Of a DNA stretch of 64,000 nt, positions 34,219 through 45,056 are shown one piece after another (position 1 is the first letter of the stretch; each line of letters begins with the position of its first letter). Made by a program: the position numbers and the translations under genes. Below the pieces are notes generated by a model that saw only the letters and a list, made by a program, of their open reading frames with translations, made no database searches and was not told the DNA's origin. Source of the DNA: Meconema thalassinum. Its lineage: Eukaryota > Arthropoda > Insecta > Orthoptera > Tettigoniidae. The stretch is taken from NCBI GenBank assembly GCA_946902985.2, contig OX336388.2, forward strand, positions 1,504,328,545 to 1,504,392,544, read 5' to 3'.

Positions 34219-35298
34219 ATGGCCGACAACAATAGTGTTTTCGATTTAATTGACTTAAGAGACAAGCTTGTGAATTTGGAGAGTTCTTCTGGGGTTGAAC
34301 GTGAATCACCTCTGTTTACTAGGTCTGAAGTTTTGGGATCGATTTCTAGTAGTGGTTTGCCTGCCCCTCTATTGTCTGGCTCTGGCTCGTCCATACCACT
34401 TAACCCTGCATTCGGTCATTCTTCTCATGGTAGGTCACCTAATGATTTCCTGGGTCCTGCCGACCCATTGCATCCCAGTTCCTTCTCTAGTAATGTAAAT
34501 GTTTTGTCTCCTGTAGAGGGTGTGCGAGCGGGCTACCCTGGTAACAATGTCTCTTTTCCAAATGCTATATTCTCGCCTACCGTTAATTATGGGTCGATTC
34601 CTCATCCTATTTCTGGTTTCTTAACTAAGTTAAAGAGTTTCAACCTAGATGACGTTACCCAAGTGGTCCTATTTTTAAAACAAGTGGTCGAATTGGGTAA
34701 CCATGCCTCGATTTTTGGGATGTTGGAAATTCAGATTTTCCAACTTTTGTATCCTGTGGCATCCGGTATGCTGCGCGATAAGCTAATTGAAGCTATCCAC
34801 CTCCGCATGTCCTTAGCCATGTTCATTAGGGAAGTGTTGTGGTTTTTTGTCCCTGCGAGTGCCCTTAGTGCTCTCGAGCAAAGGTTTTTGTATCGTGTCC
34901 AAAGGTTGGACGAGTCACTTAGCGACTATGTCAGTGACATCAAGGTATATGCCCAGGTATTTGCATCCCCTTTAACTGAACGACAGTTGGTGTCATCGAT
35001 TGTAAATGGGTTTTCGCCTCAATATAAGTCATGCATGACTATGTGTACCAGGCCTTCGTCATTTGTCGAGCTGAAACAGGTCGTTATAGAGGCTATGGCT
35101 GTGAAACATGCAGATTCCCTTCGTGTAGCTAATGTTCCTCCTCCGTCCTTGATGTCTCGTCCCCCTCCTTCCTTGATGTCTTGTCCCCCGCCTAAGGTTA
35201 TGTTCCACCCAAGACCCAATATTAAGTGCCACACGTGCCGTGGCGTGGGACATGTTAAGAAGGTGTGTCCGAGTAACCAGGTTGTGTATCGCCAATGA
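34219..35298 (+). CDS. gag: Gag protein of Gypsy element 1
   Basis: 359 codons from ATG at 34219 (context aaaATGg), chosen over the upstream non-ATG start. Gag forms the cytoplasmic particle that packages the element RNA. A Ser/Pro-rich N-terminal third is followed by the Ty3-type capsid-like region (roughly residues 130-290, with F-L-K-Q near 155 and L-E-Q-R-F-L-Y near 220). A Pro-rich linker with repeated P-P-P-S-L-M comes next. A CCHC zinc knuckle (C-H-T-C-x4-H-x4-C) lies at about 35227-35268, near the end. The frame is intact. It ends CAA TGA CGG, and the pol frame continues directly after this stop without change of phase, which suggests readthrough. Confidence 0.85.
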   Translation: MADNNSVFDLIDLRDKLVNLESSSGVERESPLFTRSEVLGSISSSGLPAPLLSGSGSSIPLNPAFGHSSHGRSPNDFLGPADPLHPSSFSSNVNVLSPVEGVRAGYPGNNVSFPNAIFSPTVNYGSIPHPISGFLTKLKSFNLDDVTQVVLFLKQVVELGNHASIFGMLEIQIFQLLYPVASGMLRDKLIEAIHLRMSLAMFIREVLWFFVPASALSALEQRFLYRVQRLDESLSDYVSDIKVYAQVFASPLTERQLVSSIVNGFSPQYKSCMTMCTRPSSFVELKQVVIEAMAVKHADSLRVANVPPPSLMSRPPPSLMSCPPPKVMFHPRPNIKCHTCRGVGHVKKVCPSNQVVYRQ

Positions 35299-36459
35299 CG
35301 GGATGTTGTGGAGACCAACTCGGGTGTTACTTCTAAGGATATTTCTGTGCATGTGAATTTGGGTAAACCCTGTGAAGTTTCTGGTCGCCCTACCAATGAA
35401 ATTCTTGATAACTCGTTGAAAACTAAATCTTCACGTGCTAATTCTGCTTATGTCGCTGACCTACCTAACCTGTCGGTGAGCAATGTCGTGGCAAGTCAGC
35501 CTAATTCTAAACATAATGTGAAACCTGTGGTGCAGGTGTCCTCGTCATCTACTTGTAATCGTTTTAGAGTGAGTAATGATTTTGGAATTTCTCCTGTGGC
35601 CAAAGGAATATCCCAGTTTATTGAAATTTGTGTTAATGACGAGCCCGTTTCTGCATTGCTTGATTCTGGTAGTGTCGCATCCTTTATAAGCGAGGACTGG
35701 TTTTTATCTATGAAGAGTGTTTGCAAATTTCCTGAGTTAGAGCCTAACAATGAATCTTTTATTTCGGCAAATTGTTTAAACTTAAATATTTTGGGTAGTA
35801 TGACAGTCAAAATTCATATTCTAAATTTTTCTTGGAAGTTTAAATTTTTTGTTGCCAGAAATCTTTCTTGTTATGTGGTCATTGGAGCTAATTTCATGTC
35901 ACACGTTGGTATGCTTCTTGATTTTGGTGCTCGCAACTTATGGTTTAAGTTTAATCCGCAGAGTAAATTACCATTTAACCCGGTTTTATCTTCTCCTGCT
36001 GTCAATTCTGTTAGTGAACCTATGACTATTGAGGATCTCGATCTGGAAAATTTAACGAGTCTTCAAAAGGATGCCATTAAGAGGTTATGTCAGGAGTATA
36101 GTGATGTATTTACGGACAAGTTGGGTGTAACCCATTTGATGGAGTACAAGATTGAGCTAACCGATTCTGTGCCGGTGCGTTCCAGCCCGTATCGACTTGC
36201 CCCGCCCAAGATGGCTGAACTTCGTAAGATTATCGATAAGATGTTGGAGGAAGGTGTAATCCAACCCTCTATCTCTGCCTACTCATCCCCTGTATTTCTT
36301 GTGCCAAAACCTAACGGTGGTTTTCGGCCGGTGGTCGACTATAGGGCTCTTAATCAAAAAGTTGTTTTGCAATCCATCCCTTTGCCGGACCTTCATACTT
36401 GCTTTGGTTGGTTTCGCAACGCGAAGGTGTTCACGATCCTCGATTTAAATTCTTCTTAA
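35299..36459 (+). pseudogene. pol: Pol of Gypsy element 1, protease and start of reverse transcriptase
   Basis: In frame with gag across the single UGA. A Ser-rich linker is followed by a retroviral-type aspartic protease: catalytic L-L-D-S-G-S near 35654-35671 and the flap-side V-I-G-A-N-F near 35880. Reverse transcriptase begins with L-V-P-K-P-N-G-G-F-R and V-V-D-Y-R-A-L-N near 36300-36350, then T-I-L-D-L-N-S containing the first catalytic Asp. A TAA stop at 36457-36459 ends the frame right after this motif, where Gypsy elements normally continue. No ATG lies near the start, consistent with expression as a Gag-Pol fusion. Confidence 0.85.
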
Positions 36460-36955
36460 CTCCAAATTCCCCTCTCTCCGGAATCCAGGCATGTTACTGC
36501 TTTTTCCACTGACTGGAACCTGTTTGAGTATGTCCGTGTCCCGTTTGGCCTATCCACCGGAGCCGCTGTGTTGAGCAGACTTCTGGACAAGGTGTTTTCA
36601 GAAATTAAATTCAAGTTTGTGTACCACTACCTTGACGATGTGGTGATCTATTCTGAGTCCTTCGAGGAACACGTTGATCATCTGAAGGTTGTACTTGATC
36701 GGTTGCGTGACGCTGGCCAAGGTTTCCTTTGCCAAGCCCAAAATTTCCTTTTTGGGACATATTGTTTCCGAATCTGGTATCTCCGTGGACCAGTCTCGTA
36801 CGCAGGCCATCAGAGATTTTAAACCACCCAAGAACGCCAAGGGTGTTGCTTGTTATATTGGTATGGTGAATTTCTTCCGTAAGTTCATCAGTAATTTTGC
36901 CGACCGTGCTGCTCCTCTAAATCAATTACGCAAAAAGGCTGTGAAGTTTTAAGTG
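36460..36955 (+). pseudogene. pol: Pol of Gypsy element 1, reverse transcriptase C-terminal part, frameshifted
   Basis: Frame 1 continues after the stop with V-P-F-G-L-S-T-G and Y-L-D-D-V-V-I-Y (near 36626-36652), the catalytic Asp pair of reverse transcriptase. Around 36715-36730 the coding moves to frame 2 (L-G-H-I-V-S near 36755, then thumb and connection sequence F-F-R-K-F near 36873), and a TAA follows at 36950-36952. Coding then resumes in frame 3. This shows two small indels. The enzyme would copy element RNA into cDNA; this copy cannot encode it intact. Confidence 0.85.
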
Positions 36956-38612
36956 GGGTCCCTCTCAGCAGGCAGCCTTCGAAGATCTTAAGCTTGCGCT
37001 CCCTAACGCCCCTGTGTTAGCCATTCCGGATTTTGGGAAGCAGTTCATTGTGCAGACTGATGCGTCTGGTCGTGGTGTTGGTTGTGTCCTACTGCAAGAA
37101 TCTGATCTTGGTAGGCAACCCATTGCATACGCTTCTCGTACCTTAACGGACGCAGAGAGGAAGTATTCCATATACGAACTTGAGGGTTTAGCTGTGTTGT
37201 TCGCTCTAGAAAAATTCCGTATGTATCTTGAGCACACTAAGTTTCTCCTTGAGACCGATAACCAAGCCTTGAGCTGGGTCTTAGGGAAACCCCGTAAAAC
37301 TGGTAGGATTGCCAGATGGGCAACTAGGATTCTGTCATTCCAGTTCTCAGTCCAACATATTCGTGGGTCCGAAAATGCGGTAGCTGATTCATTAAGCCGC
37401 ATGTACGAGGAAACAGCTGAAGAGGATATTCAAGAATGTGAACCCGTAACCCTTGTATCTGCTGTAAATTGTGTCAATGTCGTTCTTAGCAATTCCCCTG
37501 TGCTTTTTGAAGATGTGAGACGATTCCAGAAAGAAGATCCCTCCTTATCTAGCCTAATTGACCGAATCAATTCTGGTGAAGTGATCAAGCCCTACTCTCT
37601 GAAGGACGGTGTATTGTGTTGTTCGTCTCGTCATGACCGTCTACCTAAAATTGTGCTTCCGTCGGTCCTCATTCCGGAAATCTTTCGTAACTATCACGAA
37701 TCTCCTATTGGTGGCCACCTAGGAGTATTCAAGACCCGAGCTAAAATCAGACAGTTTTTCATTTGGCAAAGTATGGATGGCGACATCAGGAGGCTCATTA
37801 GAAATTGTGCTGCATGTAGTATTAGCAAACCTCCGGTTTCTACTAAGGTTGGCATGTTGTCATCTGAACCGGCATCAAGACCCATGGAGAGGCTTTTTAT
37901 CGACCATGTTGGGCCGTTTCCTCGCTCTGGTGTGGGAAACCAATTTGCGCTTGTTTGCACTGACGGTTTCACCCGGTTTAATTGGATTTTCCCCACCAGA
38001 CAGGCTACGACCAGTTCCGTCATAAAGTGTCTTAATTCCATCTTTTCATCTTTTGGGCCATGCCAGTTCCTGGTATCAGATAATGCCAAGTGCTTTGTAC
38101 CTCATCTGTTCCGTCAATTCTTATTTGATTATGCTATTTCTCATGTAACAACCACTCCCTATTTTCCTAACCCGTCTCTCGCTGAGCGAGTCAATCGTAA
38201 TCTCCGTTCTGCTCTGATTGCTTTCCACCACGAAGACCATTACAAGTGGAATTCTAATTTGCATTGGCTCAATTTTGCTTTCAACACCGCCGTGCATGAG
38301 AGAACGCAAGCCACCCCTTTTTCGTTAATGTTTTCCTTTATGGCTAATTCTCCGTTGTCTAATCTGTGGAACCTGCACGATCTCCTTCCTGACAGTTTCA
38401 CGCCCGAGGATATGAGGGCGAAATTCGAGAAGGCTAGAGAGAATATTAAGGTATCACATGACCAACTTGCCAAGCGACACAATGCCTGTCGCAAGCCGAC
38501 TGATTTGGAAATTGGAGATGTTGTGTACGTCCGCAATTTCGAGCCCAAGGGCGTCAGTAATCTAGTTTCAAGCAAGTTGACTCCTCGTTTCAAGGGCCCA
38601 TGTTATTCCTGA
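36956..38612 (+). pseudogene. pol: Pol of Gypsy element 1, RNase H and integrase
   Basis: Frame 3 is open from about 36956 to 38612. RNase H spans the first 150 codons: Q-T-D-A-S near 37050, Y-E-L-E-G-L-A near 37170, E-T-D-N-Q-A near 37252. Integrase follows: an HHCC zinc domain (H-E-S-P-I-G-G-H-L, then C-A-A-C), and a DDE core with D in F-I-D-H-V-G-P-F near 37900, D in V-S-D-N-A-K near 38078 and E in L-A-E-R-V-N near 38180. The stop at 38610-38612 follows a small frame change: the remaining C-terminal residues continue in frame 2 from about 38603 to a TAA at 38720-38722. Confidence 0.88.
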
Positions 38613-38722
38613 CTCCCGTTACTCTGCTTATTAGAAACCCCAAAGCAAAAAAAATTTCCAGAGTGCATCTGTCGCACATTAAGCGAGGTGGAGACGATTC
38701 TAATGAGGAAATGCTACCATAA

Positions 38723-39655
38723 ATTTTGTAAACTGATTTTGTATAATGTAGAGTATCCCTAAACTTCATTGATGCCTTCAGGCATCTGTTCCTTCTGGAA
38801 TTTTGAACTGGATATGAAAACTCTGCTGGGATACAAACTGTAACTGTTGGGTAATTCCCATTTAATGGTAAAATGTCAACATTGGGTAATAGCCTAACCT
38901 TGTAAAATTGAAACTAATTTTGATGTTTTCATTGAAGATGCTAACATGTAAGTTCGACTCGGTGGGAGACCTAACTCATGATATCTTGTATACATGTTCC
39001 CTTGGGAATTTGAGTGGTCATTCCTCTACCGCAGCTCTTGCTAAATGTATAGTCATTCAACTCGCATATTATTGAAATGTACTACTAATCTGTAAAAACG
39101 TGAACTTGGTAATGAACTTTACAACGGTAAATCTTGTTATTTATTGAAATTTTGTAGGCACGGATCTAGGTCATGGTCAGGATTTTCTTCATTTAAATTC
39201 AACCTTGTTCCTCTTTGGTAAAATGTAGTAAGAAATTGTAAATTTTGTAAACCTTTTTGAAATAAGATTAACTTCTGTTTTGTAAATGGCAGGCCACGCG
39301 TCGCATAATATCTTGCACATTGCTTCCACCTACTTCGTCTATAGCGAACTACATTGGACTTATTGAAAAATTTACCTAACGTGTCTCGGACTATGAAAGC
39401 ACTGCAGGTGCTGGTGTTCTGCGTTTCTGAAGACTTATGGACACAGTGATGCTGTTGACTAAGTGGTTTGCGAGGTGATCAATTATCCCATCACTGATAA
39501 TCTGACCCTGCACTCTTCCTAACCAAAACGATGCGGTTTTATCCATCAATTGCAGTTAACTGGTGAACATTATCTTCTGGAAACATGCTTGGTGAATCGA
39601 CTAGTTAAGGAGTACTGCCTATGCCTAGGCATATTCGTGAACGGTGTTCACGCTT
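38723..39655 (+). other. Retrotransposon 3' untranslated region
   Basis: About 930 bp between the end of pol and the polypurine tract; no envelope-like ORF or other coding signal. Confidence 0.6.
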
Positions 39656-39667
39656 AAGGGAGGGAGA
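39656..39667 (+). other. Polypurine tract of element 1
   Basis: AAGGGAGGGAGA immediately before the 3' LTR start; primes plus-strand synthesis. Confidence 0.85.
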
Positions 39668-39668
39668 C

Positions 39669-41499
39669 TGTTACGTGCAAGAGCCCGTCCCAACGTTTTC
39701 AAACATGTATCTACATCTGGATGTAACTTCATGATATTTTGAAACGACCGCATCGTCGCTTGGTTCCGTTTGTGAACACGAGATGGTAGCTGCTGTCGGA
39801 CTTTGGCGTTCTTCACGTGGTTCCTTCTTCTCCGCTAGAGTGTGGTTGTTGTGCCTTATAAACTATCCTATTCGAGTCATGTATGAAGGCAATTATTATT
39901 ATACCACATGAAACAAAAGACTATATATACTTCATGCCGCCAAAACATTTTAGTGGTGTCGTGTAAATATTATTTGTTTTTTACATTGTCGTCATATGTG
40001 GCTAAATTTAATTGGTCCAATTTAAATAAACCTGGTGCATGCTGGGTGGCCTTCTTCGCTTTTGTCATCCATCTTGTGAATAATAAGTTGTGACTGATCG
40101 CTGGGTGAAGAAAGACGCATATTGTGAATCTCGCCAGGGCGAGGGCTCTGCCCTCGTCCAAGCTAACTTGGGAATATATCCCAGTATTTGATGTACATGA
40201 AGTATTAGTGAGCAACGATCATCTGTGATAATCGTGTAAATAGTTTCGTCGGCCTTAATATGGAAAGGCGATCTTTGGGGTGCATCTCTTCGACAGCGAC
40301 TGGCAGCCATCTGCTATTTTGTTTATTTTTGATGATATAAATCCTTTAAGGATGTCTAAGTAGTGTTTAAAAAATTAGTGTTTCCCCTAAAGGTATGTTT
40401 TGCATTTTATTATTTTAAATTATTGGAGCTCCTTATTTTGCATTGTGTACTGAGTGTTTGTTTTGGTTCTGAAAGGTTGACCTTGTAATAGATATGTCAC
40501 CTATGAAAATGTAAATTTTTTGTTAAACTATATTTGTCCGGGGAACACTACTGTTTTTCTTCTTATTTTATTATTTGGTATCTGGCTAAGGCATTTTCTT
40601 CTTATAATATTATGGTACTGGCCAGACGAATCTATTAACACTAGGCCTAAATTGGTTCATTAGTCGGTCGGTTTTTAGTCTGATCCCTTGCCTGTAAAAA
40701 CTATTTGATCTCGTAATGTCTAGAGTTTGTTTATATCTAGCTGTTTTCTCACTGGAGAAGATTTAATTTAAAAATGTAAATTACGCGTTTCACATAAATA
40801 CGTACTGATGTACCTTCAACTGTTCTTGGTCGCCATGGTAACTTGTTGACAGAAGTGCATTGTGGGTTTTGTTTTTCTGGCGTGTTTTGAAGTGCACGTT
40901 CTTAGGTCATGGTGATGTTGGTTAACTTATTTGTTTTAAAGTTTTCCTTTGGTTTTCCTTTTTTGGAGTTTTCTTGGTACTCCTTCGTTATTTTTTCGTT
41001 ACATTGTTTATGGTAATAATTTTGCACTAGTTTTTTTTTGATTCTCCAAAGCCCTCATGGTCCAGTTTGGGAATATGTCTGGTGCTTATTTAGTGTTTTT
41101 TTTTGGTTTGTAGCTTTTTATGCTCTTACCTCAAGTAATTGTTTTTTTTGATATTGGCCTTAAATATTTATTATTTCTACAGTGAGAAATCTAGCTGAGA
41201 TTTTATTTTATATTTAAATTTAGGCTGCCTGATGCATGTTCTGTTTAGTGGTGGAGGTGTTTTCTTTTTAAATTTTAACATTAATTTTTTATTTTAAATT
41301 TTTAATCTACTGTTGTGGCATTATTTCGTCGACGACAATTCCATTAGTTATTGGGGGGGGGGGGGTGTCTGTAGAATAGCCTGTGCGTTGTCCCCTTGTC
41401 CACCTTCCTTCTACCCTTTTGGGTGCTCTTCTGTTGGGGCATGTCATCTGGAGGTGATTTTGCTGTGGAAGCGATGCGGACCTCTAAAACAGGTAAGTA
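39669..41499 (+). repeat. 3' LTR
   Basis: Starts TGTTACGTGCAAGAGC, with TATAAA at 39857-39862 and AATAAA at 40025-40030, at the same offsets as in the 5' LTR. Ends aaaacaggtaagta. Roughly 25 differences from the 5' LTR by eye. Confidence 0.88.
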
Positions 41500-42236
41500 A
41501 TAATAATATGAAAATATAGGGATAGGGATATAATAGACCTTCCGTACCACACCCGCACGTGTAAATCGCGAGAAAAAAATCTAGAGTACATTATAGAGGG
41601 CATTATATGACATTGATGAATTTCACAGCTTAATTTGGTTCCGTTATAACCTTATAGCCGTTTGCAACTATCTCAGTAATGTAATAAATGGAATTGTATT
41701 GCGTCTTACAGGAATAGATGGACCTGTGAGATTCCGTTGTCATGGTAACCGGCTTGCATTCTTTCGTTATTGTATTAAATGAAATTAGTTTTCTGGAAAT
41801 ATCTCAAAAACTGTTGGTTTTAGGGCCTTAAAATGTGGTTTCCGGGGTCCCTTTAGGGCCCCCGAGTTTCGTTTCTCACATTGAGGGGCTGAAAATGAGC
41901 TTTGTCTCGCCCGTCTACGCCTATTTCAGCAAGTGTTTTAAGGGGTAGGCCCCCTTTTATTGGAGCTACAGAGAAGAGTTACATCAATGATTAGTGTCGT
42001 GCCTCTGAAGGATATCTGTACCAAATTTTACCTTGATCCACCCAGCCGTTCTCGTGTTATAAGGGAACATATTTGTCCACAGACAAACAGACAGACAGAC
42101 ATACAAACAGACAGACAGACAACAATTTTATTTTCGCACGCATCCGTCATAAAACAGTCCGAAACGCGTAAATAACGCAAATTTCCGTAGAAATTCAGAA
42201 AAAACAGACAAACTTTCATTCTTATATATAGAGAGA
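41500..42236 (+). repeat. F repeat, copy 2, with CAGA-rich tail
   Basis: 41525-41910 matches F copy 1. It continues through gatccacccagccgttctcg to a CAGA/GACA microsatellite at about 42078-42122, and ends at about 42236 with cttatatatagagag. This ending (imperfect phrase, tetranucleotide run, AT-rich end) is typical of an arthropod non-autonomous repeat. Confidence 0.6.
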
Positions 42237-42254
42237 TGCCAAGAGCTATCAGAG

Positions 42255-42315
42255 GTTGCCATGGCAACACTACTAAATTGATGAGGGATGAGCCATCAGA
42301 CGTTGCCATGACAAC
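42255..42315. promoter_or_regulatory. Paired RFX X-box-like motifs in D2
   Basis: GTTGCCATGGCAAC at 42255-42268 and GTTGCCATGACAAC at 42302-42315, spaced as in D1. Confidence 0.5.
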
Positions 42316-42357
42316 GCACTTGCTCGAGATCAGAATCAGTATTTCCATCTGACTAAG

Positions 42358-42668
42358 CCGGCCCCGTGGTGTTGGGGTAGCGCGCCTGCCTCTCACCCGG
42401 AGTTCCCGGGTTCGATCCCCGGCTCCGTCAGGGATTTTAAAACTGACGTGAGGGTTGGAACGGGGTGCACTCAGCCTCGTGAGGACAATTGAGTAGCTGA
42501 CTGACAGTGAGACAGCACCCCGATCACGAATACCAAGATTAACGGCCGAGGGGACCCGACGCGCTGATCACGCGTCACCCCAATATCTGCAGGCCAAATG
42601 GCTGGGCAGCAGTCGCTTGGTCGGCCTTAGCCCGTCATGGGCTGGATGGTGCCAGGGGTTGACTTTGA
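42358..42668 (+). mobile_element. tRNA-derived SINE with 12-bp target duplication
   Basis: The head resembles a complete tRNA: ggccccgtggtgttggggta with an A box, and cccgggttcgatccccggct with a perfect B-box arm. The body contains gaacggggtgcactcagcct and gcagcagtcgcttggtcggc. It is flanked by catctgactaag at 42346-42357 and 42669-42680, so the boundaries are exact. The intact site is seen in D1 and D3. The tail is short and not A-rich. Confidence 0.88.
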
Positions 42669-43077
42669 CATCTGACTAAGTGGTAAGGGGCTTCGGAGCC
42701 GTAACTGGTAGCATGCAGAATGTCTATGCCCAAGGTCGCGGTTTCAAAGCCGGCCGAAGTCGTCGGATTTTCTAAGAGCGCTAAAATCCCTCAGTATGCT
42801 TTCCTTTGGAGGGGAAGTTCCAACGTTCGTTACGAGTTGCTGGTTGGGGTGGCATCTAGTAGCCAAGTTCACAGCTAGGTGTCATTGACGGTAGTACCTG
42901 GTAGCAACATTAGGAACTACTGCTTGAAATTGACCGTCTGCAGTCCTTACCTGAATTACAGACTAATACAGCCATTACAATTCACACCGTTGATCAGATA
43001 GATTCTACACTCACCCTAAGTACACGGGGTGAAATGACCGCGTTGTCGCAGCCCCTAAACTGAGGAACCAACCAGAG

Positions 43078-43699
43078 GTAGATTTCAATAGAAAGCTAAC
43101 TATTGCAATGGGTTTTCGACTTCCGGAAAATTTCGAAATATCTTCGCGATTCACATCCCCCAGACCCCAAAACCACCGTCAGTTCAAAAGTTTATATATA
43201 CTGTAATTTATGTATGTATATGTATATGTCAGTTTCTTTTGGACACGATAACTGCCGTAATTTTGCACCAATCACTTTGAATTTTTTACATAATATGTAT
43301 ACCTATAAAATCTCGTTCGAGTTCGTTAATGCGTAAAATCGGTCGAAGGGGGTAAAAATGGGGGGCTTTTTTTTTCGAAAAAGTGAAATATTGCTATAAC
43401 TCTCTTAATATGTGAAATATCGAATTCGTTCAACGTTCATACTATGTGTCGGATAAAGCCCAAAAATTTATGTTTGAAGAGTTCTTTTTATAGCACCGAC
43501 CATTGACCAAAGGGGTGGGAAAAAGTGGGTTTTTCGGGAAACATTAATCATATCTCTCTTAATAGGCACAATATCAAAACCGTACGAAATGGACAATATT
43601 CCCCTAATAATTACCTAAAACGTTTGTCTGAAAGAATTTTTGATATGACCCACCATTATGCCAAGGAATCAGAAAAATAATTTCGGAATTATAAGAAAA
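43078..43699 (+). repeat. C repeat, copy C3
   Basis: Full-length; follows D2 and precedes D3, so C and D alternate in tandem here. Confidence 0.75.
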
Positions 43700-44216
43700 T
43701 GCCAAGAGCTATCAGTGGTTGCCATGGCAACACTACCAAATTGATGAGAGATGAGCCATCAGACGTTGCCAAGATAACGCACTTGCACGAGATCAGATTC
43801 AGTATTTCCATCTGACTAAGTGGGAAGGGGCATCGGTGACGTAACTGGTAGCATTCGGAATGTCTATGCCCAAGGTCGCGGTTTCAAAGCCGGCCGAAGT
43901 CGTCGGATTTTCTAAGAGCGCTAAAATCCCTCAGTATGCTTTCCTTTGGAGGGGAAGTTCCAACGTTCGTTGCGAGTTGCTGTTTGGGGTGGCATCTAGA
44001 TGCCAAGTTCACAGCTAGGTGTCGTTGACGGTAGTACCTGGTAGCAACATTAGGAACTACTGCTTGAAATTGACCGTCTGCAGTCCTTACCTGAATTACG
44101 ACTACTACAGCCATTACAATTCACACAGTTTATCAGACAGATTCTACACTCACCCAAAGTACACGGGGTTAGATGACCGCGTTGTCGCAGCCCCTAAACT
44201 GAGGGACCAACCAGAG
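43700..44216 (+). repeat. D repeat, copy D3
   Basis: Same structure as D1 without SINE or filler; X-box GTTGCCATGGCAAC at 43718-43731 and a degenerate second copy at 43765-43778. Confidence 0.75.
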
Positions 44217-44377
44217 GTAGATTTCATTAGAAAGCTAACTATTGCAATGGGTACCATTTTTCGACTTCCGGAAAATTTCGACATATCTTCGCGTTTCACA
44301 TCCCCTAGACCCCAAAACCACCGTCAATTCAAAAGTATTTATATAATTTATGCATGTATATGAGTATATATATATGT
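44217..44377 (+). repeat. C repeat, copy C4 (truncated)
   Basis: Only the first 160 bp of C; interrupted by a Helitron end in an AT-dinucleotide stretch. Confidence 0.7.
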
Positions 44378-44900
44378 ACTAGCAGGTACCCGCGGCTTCG
44401 CCCGCGATCAAGACAATGGGGACGATGCATTATTGCTGATAATTGGTCTATTCTATTACAGCAATCGCGGCTATAGGTGTGTCCATTCTAATTCTGAATA
44501 TTCTGATACATACAGTATATTGATATGATCAGCAAAGTGGGAATTTTATCGAGTTGTGAACGTCTGCAGGGTTCGTTGTTACATTATGTTAACACATTTT
44601 AAAATAGCGTTTATGGTTTTGCCATCTTCTGCTGAGACATAACGATTTTGTTGTCCGGATGCTCGCGAGCACGCCACATACAGTTGGCCATGGGAAAAAA
44701 TTGTTTTGTCTAAATGTACACGTGCTACTGTTAAGTGTGTGTCATTGCGCTTTGTTAAAGAAATTGCGAATATTGTTTGAAGAGGGAACTTCACTCTTGC
44801 ACACTGGAATGGCAAATCTATCGGAATATGGGGAATTAAATGTATTCTTACTTAAGCTATTCTGGATGTAATTTGGCCATACTAATTGATGATTTGAACG
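44378..44900 (-). mobile_element. Helitron 3' end with helicase C-terminus
   Basis: On the minus strand it ends gcgggcgaagccgcgggtac, then CTGCTAG and T (CTAG at 44379-44382): hairpin CGCGG/CCGCG about ten bases before CTAG, the canonical Helitron terminus. The insertion point is in C4. The 5' limit is not visible. Confidence 0.75.
44579..44815 (-). pseudogene. Helitron PIF1-like helicase, C-terminal fragment
   Basis: 78-codon minus-strand frame with F-S-H-G-Q-L-Y-V-A-C-S-R, the last conserved motif of Helitron PIF1-like helicases. The upstream motif T-I-N-K-A-Q-G-Q-T is not preserved: that part reads A-I-S-L-T-K-R and seems frame-disturbed. The C-terminus (E-D-G-K-T-I-N-A-I) lies about 200 bp before the Helitron 3' end, the expected position. 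Different lineage from H1-H3, judging by the terminus. Confidence 0.7.
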
Positions 44901-45056
44901 TTAACATATCCCTATTAATAGACCTATAGTTACATATCGCTCACCTTGGCCGCTGATGTACATTATGCAGTCTCTTCCAGTGTTACATCCCAGGGATTGA
45001 AATTCTCCAACGACCCTTTTGCCCCACATGCCTCTCTAAGTAATTAAAATTCCTGA
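44901..45056. other. Unassigned short segment
   Basis: No recognised feature. Confidence 0.3.

Larger units (their letters stand above)
31716..41499 (+). mobile_element. Ty3/Gypsy LTR retrotransposon, complete but mutated
   Basis: Two LTRs of 1829 and 1831 bp flank a gag-pol region in the order protease, reverse transcriptase, RNase H, integrase. A putative 5-bp duplication ATAAT lies at 31711-31715 and 41500-41504, though both lie in AT-rich repeats. By eye the LTRs differ at roughly 1-2 per cent, so the insertion is fairly recent. It is inserted into an F repeat. Gag and Pol are separated by one UGA; Pol has one further stop and at least three frame changes, so this copy is unlikely to be autonomous. 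No envelope gene. Confidence 0.92.
42237..43077 (+). repeat. D repeat, copy D2 (contains a SINE)
   Basis: Begins atgccaagagctatcagagg, ends gaggaaccaaccagagg. Two X-box motifs at 42255-42268 and 42302-42315. Split by a SINE at 42358-42668. Confidence 0.75.
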
